NCBI GenBank assembly: GCA_029216955.1
Contig: JANAVB010029819.1
Span: forward strand, 30,352,204-30,416,203
DNA length: 64,000 bases
Reading direction: 5' to 3'
Source of the DNA: Iris pallida
Taxonomy: Eukaryota > Streptophyta > Magnoliopsida > Asparagales > Iridaceae
In this document: one piece after another, positions 10,734 through 23,050 of the stretch
Layout: each line of letters starts with the position of its first letter
Numbering within the stretch: the first letter of the stretch is position 1
Notes under the pieces: model-generated
Told to the model about the DNA's origin: nothing
The model's input: the letters and a program-made list of their open reading frames with translations, nothing else
Database searches by the model: none
Program-made: the position numbers and the translations under genes

Positions 10734-13700
10734 TCTCCTAGTTTTTAGGGTTGCCTCTTTTTAGGAAAGCTCAAGTTAGAGAACAAGGTTTGTTTCCTAT
10801 TGCATTAATCCCTAGATTTCCATTCCTCTTCCTTCTTCATTCAAATCTCTTCCAATAGATTCTAATACACCTATTCTTGTTGACATTAAAGTTTTATTTC
10901 AGTTTGTGGTGGTTTGATTGGATTGGGACATCAAGGAGAAGAGTTATTGAAAAGGGGGTTTTTCTTGAAAGTTCAAGTATAGGTAACTTCCTCTTTTCTC
11001 CATGAAACTTCGATTTCTTACCATGATTAGGAAGCCCTAGGAGTCCCCTAAGTGTCTGCATTAGTTTCGTGTCGGGGTTCATAGGTTTCGTGTCCGTTCT
11101 GGACACGTATAAGACCCTGTCCCTAGGTGTTTGTCGAAATGCCTCAAAGGACATTTCATTTGTTTTTATGGATTGTTTTTGAATAGGATGATAGGTTTTG
11201 ATCATGCTTACACGTTTCTATAGCACTGAGCACGCCTTAGCGTCGTGTCGAGTCGACATAGATACGTGGACAGGCGCGTGCACACCCGCGCACGCGTGCT
11301 ACAGTGCTCTCCTGCTACTTGGGGGCTGTAGCGGACACGACACGGCGAGTTTTGACACAAAATTTTGTGCGATCAATGGGGCATGTTCTGTCACCATGCT
11401 CCCCAAATTTCTTTGGGTCTCGTGCATTGATTAGGAAGTTATTCATCGTGCATGGGGCTTACACTGAAACTGCGCACTGTTTTCTTCTCTCACTGATACG
11501 GCTTCCATATCGGACACTGACATGACTTGGACACGTTGCAGGCACTTGTGCATATAGCCCTATCCTAGGCGAACCTAGGTACACCCCCACGTGCTGTGTC
11601 GTGTCGTGTATCGTGTCCTAGACACGAGTGCACACGTGCACGAGACAGCGTGTCTGTGTGTGCACGAGAGTGGTTCACGATGTTTGGACACGTCATGTTC
11701 GGCATGGGGTGACACGATACGACTCTGGAAACACGAGCACATGTGGAGGAACATGTATGTACACCTGTTTTGAACTTGATTTGGTTTTATGTGATTTTGG
11801 GTTGAGAATTTGGAATTCCTGATACACACGGAGACTGATTGGGATTTTCCTGATTTTGAATACGATTTTCAAATAAGTTTCAACTATGATCCAGGGTTTA
11901 GTTTATGTTTCAGATTATTTCAGGATCGGGTTTCATGTTTTGTATTGGTTTTCGAAATTGTTTTGATAATGTATTGGTTTGTATGAACTGTTAATTCTCT
12001 GGTACATTAAGGAGTTTACTGTTACTGATTTTTAGTTATTAATTAACATGTTTAGTTCACATATATGTCTAGATTACATTTCTTGAATGTTGGCTTAGGA
12101 TTTCATTTGAATTTGGGTTTTCGAAATGATAAACTGATACCTACATCCCTGTTTTCTTATATCCTGAACACTCTTTACAAATTATTGAATTCAATTGGTT
12201 TAAATATGAATTTTGAATGTATAGATGCATTGATAGATATGTAGATGACTGGGGATTTCAAAGTTGGGTTGAAATGGTTTACAAACTGTGATTTTGGTTT
12301 CACTTGTTGAGTTCTACCTTACCTTGGTTTTATGATTTGAACTTTTGGATGTTGTATTAGTTGGTATATGGATTTGGGTCTATTGACATATTGTTTGCTG
12401 TATAGGTCCGATCTTAAAACCTGAAAACTGAAATCTGGAACCTCCATTCAGAGACACACTGATTTCTGAGTTCCATTCGATTCTGTTTTCCCATATAGTT
12501 CCTGTACTATATTAGGAAGCAGCCACTTCCTTTTATCTTTCAAGTTTCACTGTACCTTGATGTTGCCTACATGCTAAGAGTTTTGATTGCATGAGAATTC
12601 AGCCCCCTTTCTTGATGTTTCAGTCTGTGTATTATTGAAGTTTTGCTTAGTTGCTCTAGTTCAATCAATGTAATGTTTAGTTGTTAGGTTTCAGTTTACT
12701 GGTGGTGTTTCCTGCTAATTTCAGTCCAGTTTTGATGTCAGTTCAGTTTCTTAACACACACACACATTTACACATTGCCTGTTCAAGAAAACCTGAGAAT
12801 GAGAAATATCCTAAAACTGAGAATAGGGAATGGGGTAGGACTGAACCAGTTCATTAGCTGTTAATGCATGACTCCCTTTCCTCCACCTGCCTGTACACTC
12901 TAGCACCATTTTTTCCTGCTACACTATAATACATTGGCACACAAATTGCTCATCACTCACATCCACTGTTTTGTCCTTCATTTTCTGTATTTAGCAGACC
13001 CTTAGATCATGGTTCTGTTCCCTTTGTGTTCTCAGTTTGCATTGAGTTATTCTCAGATTTCACTAAGGAATTCATTCCCAGTTTTATGTTTTGGTTCATT
13101 CTTATTCAGATTTTTACTGTGAACTTAGACAAGTCTCAGTTGGATATTCACACATGAGTTTTGGTATCTTTATTCTCAGATTTTTCCATTTTATATCCTT
13201 CCCATTTCTTTCTATTCCTTTTTGTATATCTGTCATAATTCATTACTACTTAGTATCATAGCAATGCATGGCTAGCATATTTCATACTGCACTGTTTTCC
13301 TATTTTTCCAGTTTATACACTGGTTGTATTGCCCTATTTCCTGATACCACTCCACCCACAATGCCACTGTTCTTCTTAACTTTTCACTGATTTTTTCCCT
13401 GTCAACACACACAAACACACACATGCCACTCTCTAAATTCCTGTCACAGACTTCACCTACACACAGCCCCAACTGTCCCATATGGCTGTCCCCAAGTGCC
13501 CCTAAACCTGCCAATAGCTGCCCACAATCCAGTCCCAAAACCTGTTCCTATATCAGTCCATGTATAGCCTACATATCCAGTCCCAATTCAGCCATGTTTC
13601 AGCCCACATTTGGCCTTGGGATTCAGCTTATATCTAACCAACATACTAGCCTTAGAGTCCAGCCATTTGGCCCCCATTCCAGCCTGCATAACAGCCTATA

Positions 13701-14728
13701 TTAGCCCCATATTAACCCAATATGACAGCCATAAAACAGTCCCCATGTTTAGCTATTAGGACACCCATTTGACAGCCTATATCTGTCCCTAATCCCTTCC
13801 TAAATTACCCAAACAGTCCCCAATCCAGCCCTATAAACACAGCCACACACACCACATGACACTCACACCATACTGCCCTCATATCACTCTATGTACACAG
13901 GTTATGTATGCTAACACACACACATTCCCATTCTCTCTATATATGTATGTAGGTATATATATTATATATGAATATGTGTATGTATGTAATATAATATATG
14001 TAGGTATAATGTATTGAGTGTATGTATATATATATAATATAGTTTGTGTATCTTATAGGTATCTAATATAGATATAGGGCCTAGTGCTGAATTACCTTTT
14101 CATGTACACTTCCATGTTCACACACACACATAGCTTTACATGCTAGCTTTCCTCCTCTTATGTGTAATGTTGAATGTGTGGCTTGAGTTGGCTTGTATAT
14201 CCTTGTGATTGGTATGTGATTGCTAGATTAGACTTGGTTAGGCCTAGTGAGACTTGTTAGACTTGTTTGGGCTAGGACTTGACCTAGTTGACCTAGCCTT
14301 GACTAGTATAGTTGACTGGAGTTGACCAATGGTTGACTTTAGTCTAGTTTGACCTAGACAGCATGCAGATGCATTGTAGATTTCATTTATCATCCCCTGT
14401 ATACATCTTGACTTGTGTTGCTCTAAATAGGAGTCAGGTATCTCATCTCGGACAGTACATTTACTTCAGACATTCTGATACGAGACGAGTATATTCTCTG
14501 ATCGTTTCATACTTGTATGAATTTACATTCTTGCTCTAGATTACTGTACTTGATGCTGACACGATCATTATCACGGATTGGTACTATATGGATCTTCTTC
14601 TGAGATGTTATCTCCTTGTATTCACTAAGTACATATTGTGATGTGCGTTTCACTTACATATTGTATTTATTGAATACCCTTATCATTGTACACTCATTGT
14701 GCATATTATACTCTCAGTATCACATTGA

Positions 14729-14776
14729 GCCATTGTACAAGCCATTGTACAAGCCATTGTACAAGCCATTGTATAA
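14729..14776 (+). repeat. 12 bp tandem repeat, four units (left LTR)
   Basis: Units of GCCATTGTACAA, the last one GCCATTGTATAA. The right LTR has six units at the same place, so the array changed after the two LTRs were made identical at insertion. Confidence 0.95.
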
Positions 14777-15596
14777 GGTAACGTAACTGAATTAGATCCT
14801 TGTGTACTGATTGGGGAGGGAGAGTAGAAATGGTTATGTGATCAATCATATTGTATAAGAAATTGTATATGTCCATTGTACACCCACATACAAAGGAGTC
14901 CCATTTTATTGTATAACCTAACCCGTTTACATAACCATATTGTGCTCCAAAATCACATGTTCCTTACAGTTATTACTTATCATATTTAGATATTTCCTGT
15001 TATCAAATCTCTACTGTTTTTCATATATCTTCTTCTTTCAACGTTTTATGTACTTTACTCTATTGTATGCTTTATATTTCCTAACTCGATATGAACTACA
15101 TGAGATGTTTTGTGCTCGCTTCCGTCCTGACTGGACTTGTTGAAAATTTTACAGAGGATGATGAGGAACACTGCACCCCTTACTTGGAGCTTGCCTAGTT
15201 GACACTCATGATCTGGACCCCAGGGGAGGTTCAGGCAGCTACTGAGGACGATACCCTTGCTTAGTGTAGATAGCTTAGACTATTTCTTTCCCTATTTTAG
15301 CTGTTGTCTTTATTTTTCTGAGTTGTATATTCTAGATGTTGAGACTGGTAGATGATAAGACTTGTATTTTATTTCTGTTGTACCTCAGTTGAGGATTCTC
15401 TTATCTATTTTATCGTGCCATATTCTATCTCTAGATTGTGATTGAGTTGTACCTCTATGTTGGTCTCCTTATGGAGAGTATTCATGTTATATTAGTTATA
15501 GTTCATAACCTAGAACAGCGTTCTACCGCCGACACTGTGGCGTAGGCTGGGCGCTGTTACGTTCTCGTACCCTCACAGTGGGTGCGGGTCATGACA

Positions 15597-16641
15597 CGTT
15601 TTTAGTGGTGGCCCATGCAGGTCGAGTTTATGTAGTAATGTTCGAACTAGAGTATCTCTACAGCCTGCAGTAGGATTAGGATATTTTGAGGTACTCAATC
15701 ACATTAGAAAAAACTCTTAATCAGATTCTATTTGTCTAAAATTATTGCTTATTGACTTCCCTTTGAATATAAACTGTCCTCCTTTAAATTTTTGCTTCAT
15801 TCTCAGAAATTGTTTCTTGTTTTGATCTGATTTCATGATGGTTATGAAGATACGATCTCATCGCTTCGGTTCGGGGGATACTATCTAGAGGCTGGCCACC
15901 TCTCGTCCTGTTCATCAGGGCCTCGAGACCGCAGCTTCTGTTGTGCCGACTCAGGTTGGCGTTTCTGCTACATTGGAGGTGCACCTATATCTGTACAGAG
16001 ATTTTCTCCCGTCATTTATGATTTCTCTCAGCAACGGTGATTCATGCAGCATCAGCAGAAGACCAGGAAAAACTAGCAGGGCGAGCTATCGTCAGGACAG
16101 TCAAGGATGCGCAGACCATTAGAGATCTTGCTGCAAGTTCCGTTCTTCTTGATTCCATTCCCAAAATTGTCTTTTATAAACTACCTTGAAATCCGATTCC
16201 ATCTGTTCCTTGCTGACTGATTAATTTTGTCATGTTGTTCTTTTGTTATGTTGTTTTTCTTCTGAGAAAATCATATGGGCTAGGTCACCTAAATCATGGG
16301 ATCTAGAATCTTCGATAGTCGTGATAGTTGGCATAATGAGGACACGTAGTCAGACTTTGGATGTATTTCTCGGATATGAGAATTTAAGGTTTTTGCCGTT
16401 GCATGCGGCAATGCGAAAATTTTAAATACCATAAACCTAGAAGTATGTACCTTAGTCAAGGACTCTGTGATTATCGTAGCCGTGCTCACTAGCATGGCAA
16501 AGATTCTGAGTATCATGATTTTGGAGAGACGTATATGATTATCTGACGGTATGTTTGAGACTTTGATTGTGGGGTGTTTGACCTAGAAGGACTACTACCA
16601 TTTTAATTTCGAGGACGAAATTTTTATAAGGTGGGTAGGAT
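15597..16641 (+). pseudogene. Interior of the giant-LTR element with a gag N-terminal relic
   Basis: Directly after the LTR comes TGGTGGCCCATGCAGG (15606-15621), in the primer-binding position and shared with the element at 53199. A short frame from 15829 reads MVMKIRSHRFGSGDTI and then stops, suggestive of a gag start. The rest has only short broken pieces. The 3' edge (16611-16641) is the conserved GAGGACGAAATTTTTATAAG block plus GTGGGTAGGA. No enzyme domain is present. Confidence 0.7.
16611..16641 (+). promoter_or_regulatory. Polypurine-tract region before the right LTR
   Basis: GAGGACGAAATTTTTATAAG followed by GTGGGTAGGA abuts the LTR start. The second element has the same block at 54231-54261, and a minus-strand version lies at 35908-35932. 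This is the position of the plus-strand priming site. Confidence 0.75.
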
Positions 16642-19600
16642 TGTAACACCCAATTTTCCAGATGAGGGTAATTTTGAATTTTTGTAATTATAATTATTAT
16701 TTAATGATATTTATTTCATATTATGATTTTTGTGATTTTTAAACTATTTAAATTCATGACTTATGATTTGGTGTCTTGCTAGTGTTCATTTCCAGACTGA
16801 GGGGTATTTTAGTCATTTTTGTAATTTTGAAAATTATTTGGAATTATTAATTATTATTTAGATTTAATAGAATTTATTTGAATTTATGAGAATTTTTAGG
16901 AATTATTTTGGAATTGTTTGGGCTAGGTTGACTTTGACTAGTTTTGACTCTTGTAGACCAATCTAAGAGCTAACCTTAGTTAGTATGGACTTGGTTTGGT
17001 TATATGACTCTAGTTGACCTAGCCTAATCCTTAGTTTAGTCAATAGACTCTAGTTAGTCATAGAATTAGATAAGTCATAAGTCATGACTTATGGTTTGAA
17101 CCTATTAATAAAACAACTTAGCTCATAGCCTTGTAGTTTGGCCCAAAGCCCAAGACAAATTCCAAAACCCTAAGCCCTAGACTAGTGGCCAGCCACCATA
17201 TCATCATTGGGAACATCACCCTATAAATACTCTCCTAGTTTTTAGGGTTGCCTCTTTTTAGGAAAGCTCAAGTTAGAGAACATGGTTTGTTTCCTATTGC
17301 ATTAATCCCTAGATTTCCATTCCTCTTCCTTCTTCATTCAAATCTCTTCCAATAGATTCTAATACACCTATTCTTGCTAACATTAAAGTTTTATTTCAGT
17401 TTGTGGTGGTTTGATTGGATTGGGACATCAAGGAGAAGAGTTATTGAAAAGGGGGTTTTTCTTGAAAGTTCAAGTATAGGTAACTTCCTCTTTTCTCCAT
17501 GAAACTTCGATTTCTTTCCATGATTAGGAAGCCCTAGGAGTCCCCTAAGTGTCTGCATTAGTTTCGTGTCGGGGTTCATAGGTTTCGTGTCCATTCTGGA
17601 CACGTATCAGACCCTGTCCGTAGGTGTTTGTCGAAATGCCTCAAAGGGCATTTTGTTTGTTTTTATGGATTGTTTTTGAATAGGATGCTAGGTTTTGATC
17701 TTGCTTACACGTTTCTATAGCACTGAGCACGCCTTAGTGTCGTGTCGAGTCGACATAGACGTGTGGACACGCGCGTGCACACTCGCGCACGCGCTACAGT
17801 GCTCCCCTGCTACTCGGGGGCTGTAGCGGACACGACACGGCGAGTTTTGACACAAAATTTTGTGGGATCAATGGGGCATATTCTGTCACCATGCTCCCTA
17901 AATTTTTTTGGGTCTCGTGCATTGATTAGGAAGTTATTCGTCGTGCACGGGGCTTACACTGACACTGCGTACTGTTTTTTTCACTCACTGATACGGCTTC
18001 CATATCGGACATTGACACGACTTGGACACGTTGTAGGCACTTGTGCACGTAGCCCTATCCTAGGCGAACCTAGGTACACCCCCACATGCTGTGTCGTGTC
18101 GTGTATCGTGTCCTAGACACGAGTGCACACGTGTACGAGACAGCGTGTCTGTGTGTGCACGAGAGTAGTTCACGATGTTTGGACACGCCGTGTTCGGCAT
18201 GGGGTGACACGATACGACTCTGGGAACACGAGCACATGTGGAGGAACATGTATGTACACCTGTTTTAAACTTGATTTGGTTTTATGTGATTTTGGGTTGA
18301 GAATTTGGAATTCCTGATACACACTGAGACTGATTGGGATTTTTTTGATTTCGAATACGATTTTCAAATAAGTTTCAACTATGATCCAGGGTTTAGTTTA
18401 TGTTTCAGATTGTTTCAGGATCGGGTTTCATGTTTTGTATTGGTTTTCGAAATTGTTTTGATAATGTATTACTTTGTATGAACTGTTAATTCTCTGGTAC
18501 ATTAAGGAGTTCACTGTTACTGATTTTTGGTTATTAATTAACATGTTTAGTTCACATATATGTCTAGATTATATTTCTTTAATGTTGGCTTAGGATTTCA
18601 TTTGAGTTTGGGTTTTCGAAATGATAAACTGATACCTACATCCCTGTTTTCTTACATCCTGAACACTCTTTACAAATTATTGAATTCAATTGGTTTAAAT
18701 ATGAATTTTGAATGTATAAATGCATTGATAGATATGTAGATGACTGGGGATTTCAAAGTTGGGTTGAAATGGTTTACAAACTGTGATTTTGGTTTCACTT
18801 GTTGAGTTCTACCTTACCTTGGTTTTATGATTTGAACTTTTGGATGTTGTATTAGTTGGTATATGGATTTGGGTCTATTGACATATTGTTTGCTGTATAG
18901 GTCCGATCTTAAAACCTGAAAACTGAAATCTAGAACCTCCATTCAGAGACACACTGATTTCTGAGTTCCATTGGATTCTGTTTTCCCATATAGTTCTTGC
19001 ACTATATTAGGAAGCAGCCACTTCCTTTTACCTTTCAAGTTTCACTGTACCTTGATATTGCCTACATGCTAAGAGTTTTGATTGCATGAGAATTCAGCCC
19101 CCTTTCTTGATGTTTTAGTCTGTGTATTATTGAAGTTTTGCTTAGTTGCTCTAGTTCAATCAATGTAATGTTTAGTTGTTAGGTTTCAGTTTACTGGTGG
19201 TGTTTCCTGCTGATTTCAGTCCAGTTTTGATGTCAGTTCAGTTTTTTAACACACACACACATTTACACATTGCCTGTTCAAGAAAACCTGAGAATGAGAA
19301 ATATCCTAAAACTGGGAATAGGGAATGGGGTAGGACTGAACCAGTTCATTAGCTGTTAATGCATGACTCCCTTTCCTCCACCTGCCTGTACACTCTAGCA
19401 CCATTTTTTCCTGCTACACTATAATACATTGGCACACAAATTGCTCATCACTCACATCCACTGTTTTGTCCTTCATTTCCTGTATTTAGTAGACCCTTAG
19501 ATCATGGTTCTGTTCCCTTTGTGTTCTCAGTTTGCATTGAGTTATTCTCAGATTTCACTGAGGAATTCATTCCCAGTTTTATGTTTTGGTTCATTCTTAT

Positions 19601-22102
19601 TCAGATTTTAACTGTGAACTTAGACAAGTCTCAGTTGGATATTCACACATGAGTTTTGGTATCTTTATTCTCAGATTTTTCTATTTCATATCCTTCCCAT
19701 TTCTTTCTATTCCTTTTTGTATATCTGTCATAATTCATTACTACTTAGTATCATAGCAATGCATGGCTAGCATATTTCATACTGCACTGTTTTCCTATTT
19801 TTCCAGTTTATACACTGGTTGTATTGCCCTATTTTCCTGATACCACTCCACCCACAATGACACTGTTCTTCTTAACTTTTCACTGATTTTTTCCCTGTCA
19901 ACACACACAAACATACACATGCCACTCTCTAAATTCCTGTCACAGACTTCACCTACACACAGCCCCAACTGTCCCATATGGCTGTCCCCAAGTGCCCCTA
20001 AACCTGCCAATAGCTGCCCACAATCCAGTCCTAAAACCTGTTTCTATATCAGTCCATGTATAGCCTACATATCCAGTCCCAATTCAGCCATGTTTCAGCC
20101 CACATTTGGCCTTGGGATTCAGCCTATATCTAACCAACATACTAGCCTTAGAGTCCAGCCATTTGGCCCCTATTCCAGCCTGCATAACAGCCTATATTAG
20201 CCCCATATTAACCCAATATGACAGCCATAAAATAGTCCCCATGTTTAGCTATTAGGACACCCATTTGACAGCCTATATCAGTCCCTAATCCCTTCCTAAA
20301 TTACCCAAACAGTCCCCAATCCAGCCCTATAAACACAGCCACACACACCACAGGACACTCACACCACACTGCCCTCATATCACTCTATGTACACAGGTTA
20401 TGTATGCTAACACACACACATGCCCATTCTCTCTATATATGTATGTAGGTATATATATTATATATGAATATGTGTATGTATGTAATATAATATGTATGTA
20501 TAATGTAATAAGTGTATGTATATATATATAATATAGTTTGTGTATCTTATAGGTATCTAATATAGATATAGGGCCTAGTGCTGAATTTTCTTTTCATGTA
20601 CACTTCCATGTTCACACACACACATAGCTTTACATGCTAGCTTTCCTCCTCTTATGTGTAATGTTGAATGTGTGGCTTGAGTTGGCTTGTATATCCTTGT
20701 GATTGGTGTGTGATTACTAGATTAGACTTGGTTAGGCCTAGTGAGACTTGTTAGACTTGTTTGGGCTAGGACTTGACCTAGTTGACTAGTATAGTTGATG
20801 GAGTTGACCAAGGGTTGACTTTAGTCTAGTTTGACCTAGATAGCATGCAGATGCATTGTAGATTTCATTTATCATCGCCTGTATACATCTTAACTTGTGT
20901 TACTCTAAATAGGAGTCAGGTATCTCATCTCGGACAGTACATTTACTTCAGAAATTTATATACGAGGCGAGTACATTCTCTGACCGTTTTATACTTGTAT
21001 GGATTTACATTCTTGCTCTAGATTACTGTACTTGATGCTGACACGATCATTATCACGGATTGGTACTATATGGATCTTCTTCTGAGATGTTATCTTCTTG
21101 TATTCACTAAGTACATATTGTAATGTGCGTTTCACTTACATGTTGTATTTATTGAATACCCTTATCATTGTACACTCATTGTGCATATTGTACTCTCAGT
21201 ATCACATTGAGCCATTGTACAAGCCATTGTACAAGCCATTGTACAAGCCATTGTACAAGCCATTGTACAAGCCATTGTATAAGGTAACGTAACTGAATTG
21301 GATCCTTGTGTATTGATTGGGGAGGGGGAGTAGAAATGGTTATGTGATCAATCCTATTGTATAAGAAATTGTATATGTCCATTGTACACCCATGTACAAA
21401 GGAGTCCCATTTTATTGTATAACCTAACCCGTTTACATAACCATATTGTGCTCCAAAATCACATGTTCCTTACAGTTCTTACTTATCATATTTAGATATT
21501 TTCTGTTATCAAATCTCTACTGTTTTTCATATATCTTCTTCTTTCAGCGTTTCATGTACTTTACTCTATTGCATGCTTTATATTTCCTAACTCGATATGA
21601 ATTGAGTGAGATGTTTTGTGCTCGCTCCCGTCCTGACTGGATCTGTTGAAAATTTTACAGAGGATGATGAGGAACACTGCACCCTTTACTTGGAGCTTGC
21701 CTAGTTGACACTCGCGATCTGGACCCCAGGGAAGGTTCAGGCAGCTACTGAGGACGATACCCTTGCTTAGTGTAGATAGCTTAGACTATTTCTTTCCATG
21801 TTTTAGCTGTTGTCTTTATTTTTCTGAGTTATATATTCTAGATGTTGAGACTGGTAGATGATAAGACTTGTATTTTATTTCTGTTGTACCTCAGTTGAGG
21901 ATTCTCTTATCTATTTTATCGTGCCATATTCTATCTCTAGATTGTGATTGAGTTGTACCTCTATGTTGGTCTCCTTATGGAGAGTATTCATGTTATATTA
22001 GTTATAGTTCATAACCTAGAACAGCGTTCTACCGCTGACACTGCGGCGTAGGCTGGGCACTGTTACGTTCTCGTACCCTCACAGTGGGTGCGGGTCGTGA
22101 CA
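16642..22102 (+). repeat. Giant 3' LTR (5461 bp)
   Basis: A direct copy of 10144-15596, starting TGTAACACCC and ending GGGTCGTGACA, followed by the duplication ACGTT. Differences seen by eye are mostly single-base, largely transitions at CG sites, plus small indels such as two extra 12 bp units at 21211-21282. The TATA box is at 17221-17230. Confidence 0.95.
21211..21282 (+). repeat. 12 bp tandem repeat, six units (right LTR)
   Basis: Six units of GCCATTGTACAA (last one GCCATTGTATAA), against four in the left LTR. Confidence 0.95.
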
Positions 22103-22107
22103 ACGTT
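22103..22107. repeat. Target-site duplication ACGTT, right copy
   Basis: Matches 10139-10143 and directly follows the TGACA end of the right LTR. Confidence 0.9.
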
Positions 22108-22215
22108 TGAAGATGTACGCCCTTGTGTGCTCATGAGAATAGAACCTGAACCAACAACAGAAGGATAATCCACTGGTTTTGACCAATCTATGGAAAGTAC
22201 AATACGACGTAAGTA
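22108..22215 (-). pseudogene. Captured exon, gene unidentified, split by the LTR element
   Basis: On the minus strand, after TTACTTGCAG, an open stretch reads LEYLRRIVLSIDWSKPVDYP and then VVGSGSILMSTQGRTSSNV, up to the target-site duplication. Removing the LTR element, the frame continues on the far side (10143 downward) with VASRKPTKMIIFGDEYLGYV. The uninterrupted reading across the insertion and a good splice acceptor argue for a real exon. I do not recognise the family. Confidence 0.5.
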
Positions 22216-22311
22216 TTCTAACTGCAAGTAACAGTTTCCATAAATAAATTGCATATAAAACAATGAATCTGAAAAACGTACAGAAGCACATAAGCAACAA
22301 CAATTCTGGTA

Positions 22312-22460
22312 CATAGAATCAACATGTGTGAGGTAAAATGTTCCGGGAGACAGTAAGCTTGTATCTTTGCTTTTTTCATATTCTTTGGCTCCATACCGAT
22401 GCTACATCAGCTTCATTGTTTCGACAAACATACCAGGCACAAATTGTACCAAAGAAGAAA
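22312..22460 (-). pseudogene. Captured exon of HMG-CoA synthase (C-terminal part)
   Basis: Minus-strand translation gives FVETMKLM, a stop, then HRYGAKEYEKSKDTSLLSPG and TFYLTHVDSMY. This is the conserved C-terminal region of plant hydroxymethylglutaryl-CoA synthase, the mevalonate-pathway enzyme condensing acetyl-CoA with acetoacetyl-CoA. The stop (TAG on minus, 22402-22404) replaces the glutamate codon GAG expected between M and H. Only this exon was recognised; the active-site part of the enzyme is absent. The upstream edge of the exon is uncertain. It follows the TGA exon in the same orientation, with no functional relationship between the parent genes. Confidence 0.8.
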
Positions 22461-23050
22461 ACCTTAATAACTTTTAGAGATGTGAGACAATAAAAAAAGA
22501 AGAGGAATGATACTTTTTATGGTTAATAACTATACAACTGCCACTTTTCCCCTAGAGCTCACAGCTTCAACTTTATTTCTATATATTCTGCACATAATCA
22601 ACCATCTCTATTAAGTTTATTATGAACATATAATCTATAAAGCAATCTAACTATCAGTAAACTGATACCAAGGAGAGAGGTGAAAGGTCATGGCCTTAAT
22701 TGTAATCACAGGAAAAACTCAAAGAAAGAAGCAGAGGTTTTAGTGATGCAGCATCAGATGCCGTGGACATGGACTATAGGCGTTCTAACAGTAATACAAG
22801 TTACAAGTAATATATCTGACTTTAAGATCTTCCTCGTAGATTCCAACTATACTTAGCAAAGGAGACATTTGAAATTCAAATCAATGGATAAGAGATTCAC
22901 AGGAAGCAGAACAATATTCTTTTTTACTTGAAAATCCCATGAATTAGAAGCTACTTTAATTATCCTAAATCATTTAAATAATTGGTGCATCCTGAATATT
23001 TGTCATGTATGTACCCGTCTATATCATTGGAATATAGATAGAAAATGTAC

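Larger units (their letters stand above)
10144..15596 (+). repeat. Giant 5' LTR (5453 bp)
   Basis: Starts TGTAACACCC and ends GGGTCATGACA. The same sequence recurs at 16642-22102 along its whole length with only scattered differences. A TATA box (CTATAAATAC) lies at 10724-10733, only about 580 bases from the start, so nearly 4.8 kb of the LTR would be downstream of the transcription start. Bases 11218-11730 are rich in CG and in GACACG/CGTGTC words. Bases 13400-13900 are C-rich with many CAGCC words, and short GT/TA microsatellites follow at 13900-14050. A 12 bp tandem repeat lies at 14729-14776. The open frames inside (for example 13423-13704) are repeated in both LTRs but look like no known protein. 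Confidence 0.95.
10144..22102 (+). mobile_element. Complete short-interior LTR retrotransposon with 5.45 kb LTRs
   Basis: Two LTRs (10144-15596 and 16642-22102) in direct orientation flank a 1045-base interior; the whole is bounded by a perfect 5 bp duplication ACGTT. The interior has a primer-site-like block after the left LTR and a polypurine-like block GACGAAATTTTTATAAGGTG before the right LTR, both of the kind seen in Ty3/gypsy chromoviruses such as the Tekay/Del group. It lacks protease, reverse transcriptase and integrase, so it must have been moved by enzymes from a relative. It lies in an exon of a gene fragment captured by the surrounding CACTA element. Confidence 0.92.

Noticed and set aside
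11198..11829. Cysteine-rich overlapping frames, repeated at 17742-18317
   Set aside because: They lie in the CG-rich GACACG part of the giant LTRs, overlap on both strands and are shared only because the LTRs are copies.
13423..13704. 93-codon Pro/Ser-rich frame conserved in both LTRs (also 19919-20200)
   Set aside because: Repeated CAGCC-type words create the frame. Conservation between LTRs reflects their common origin, not selection.
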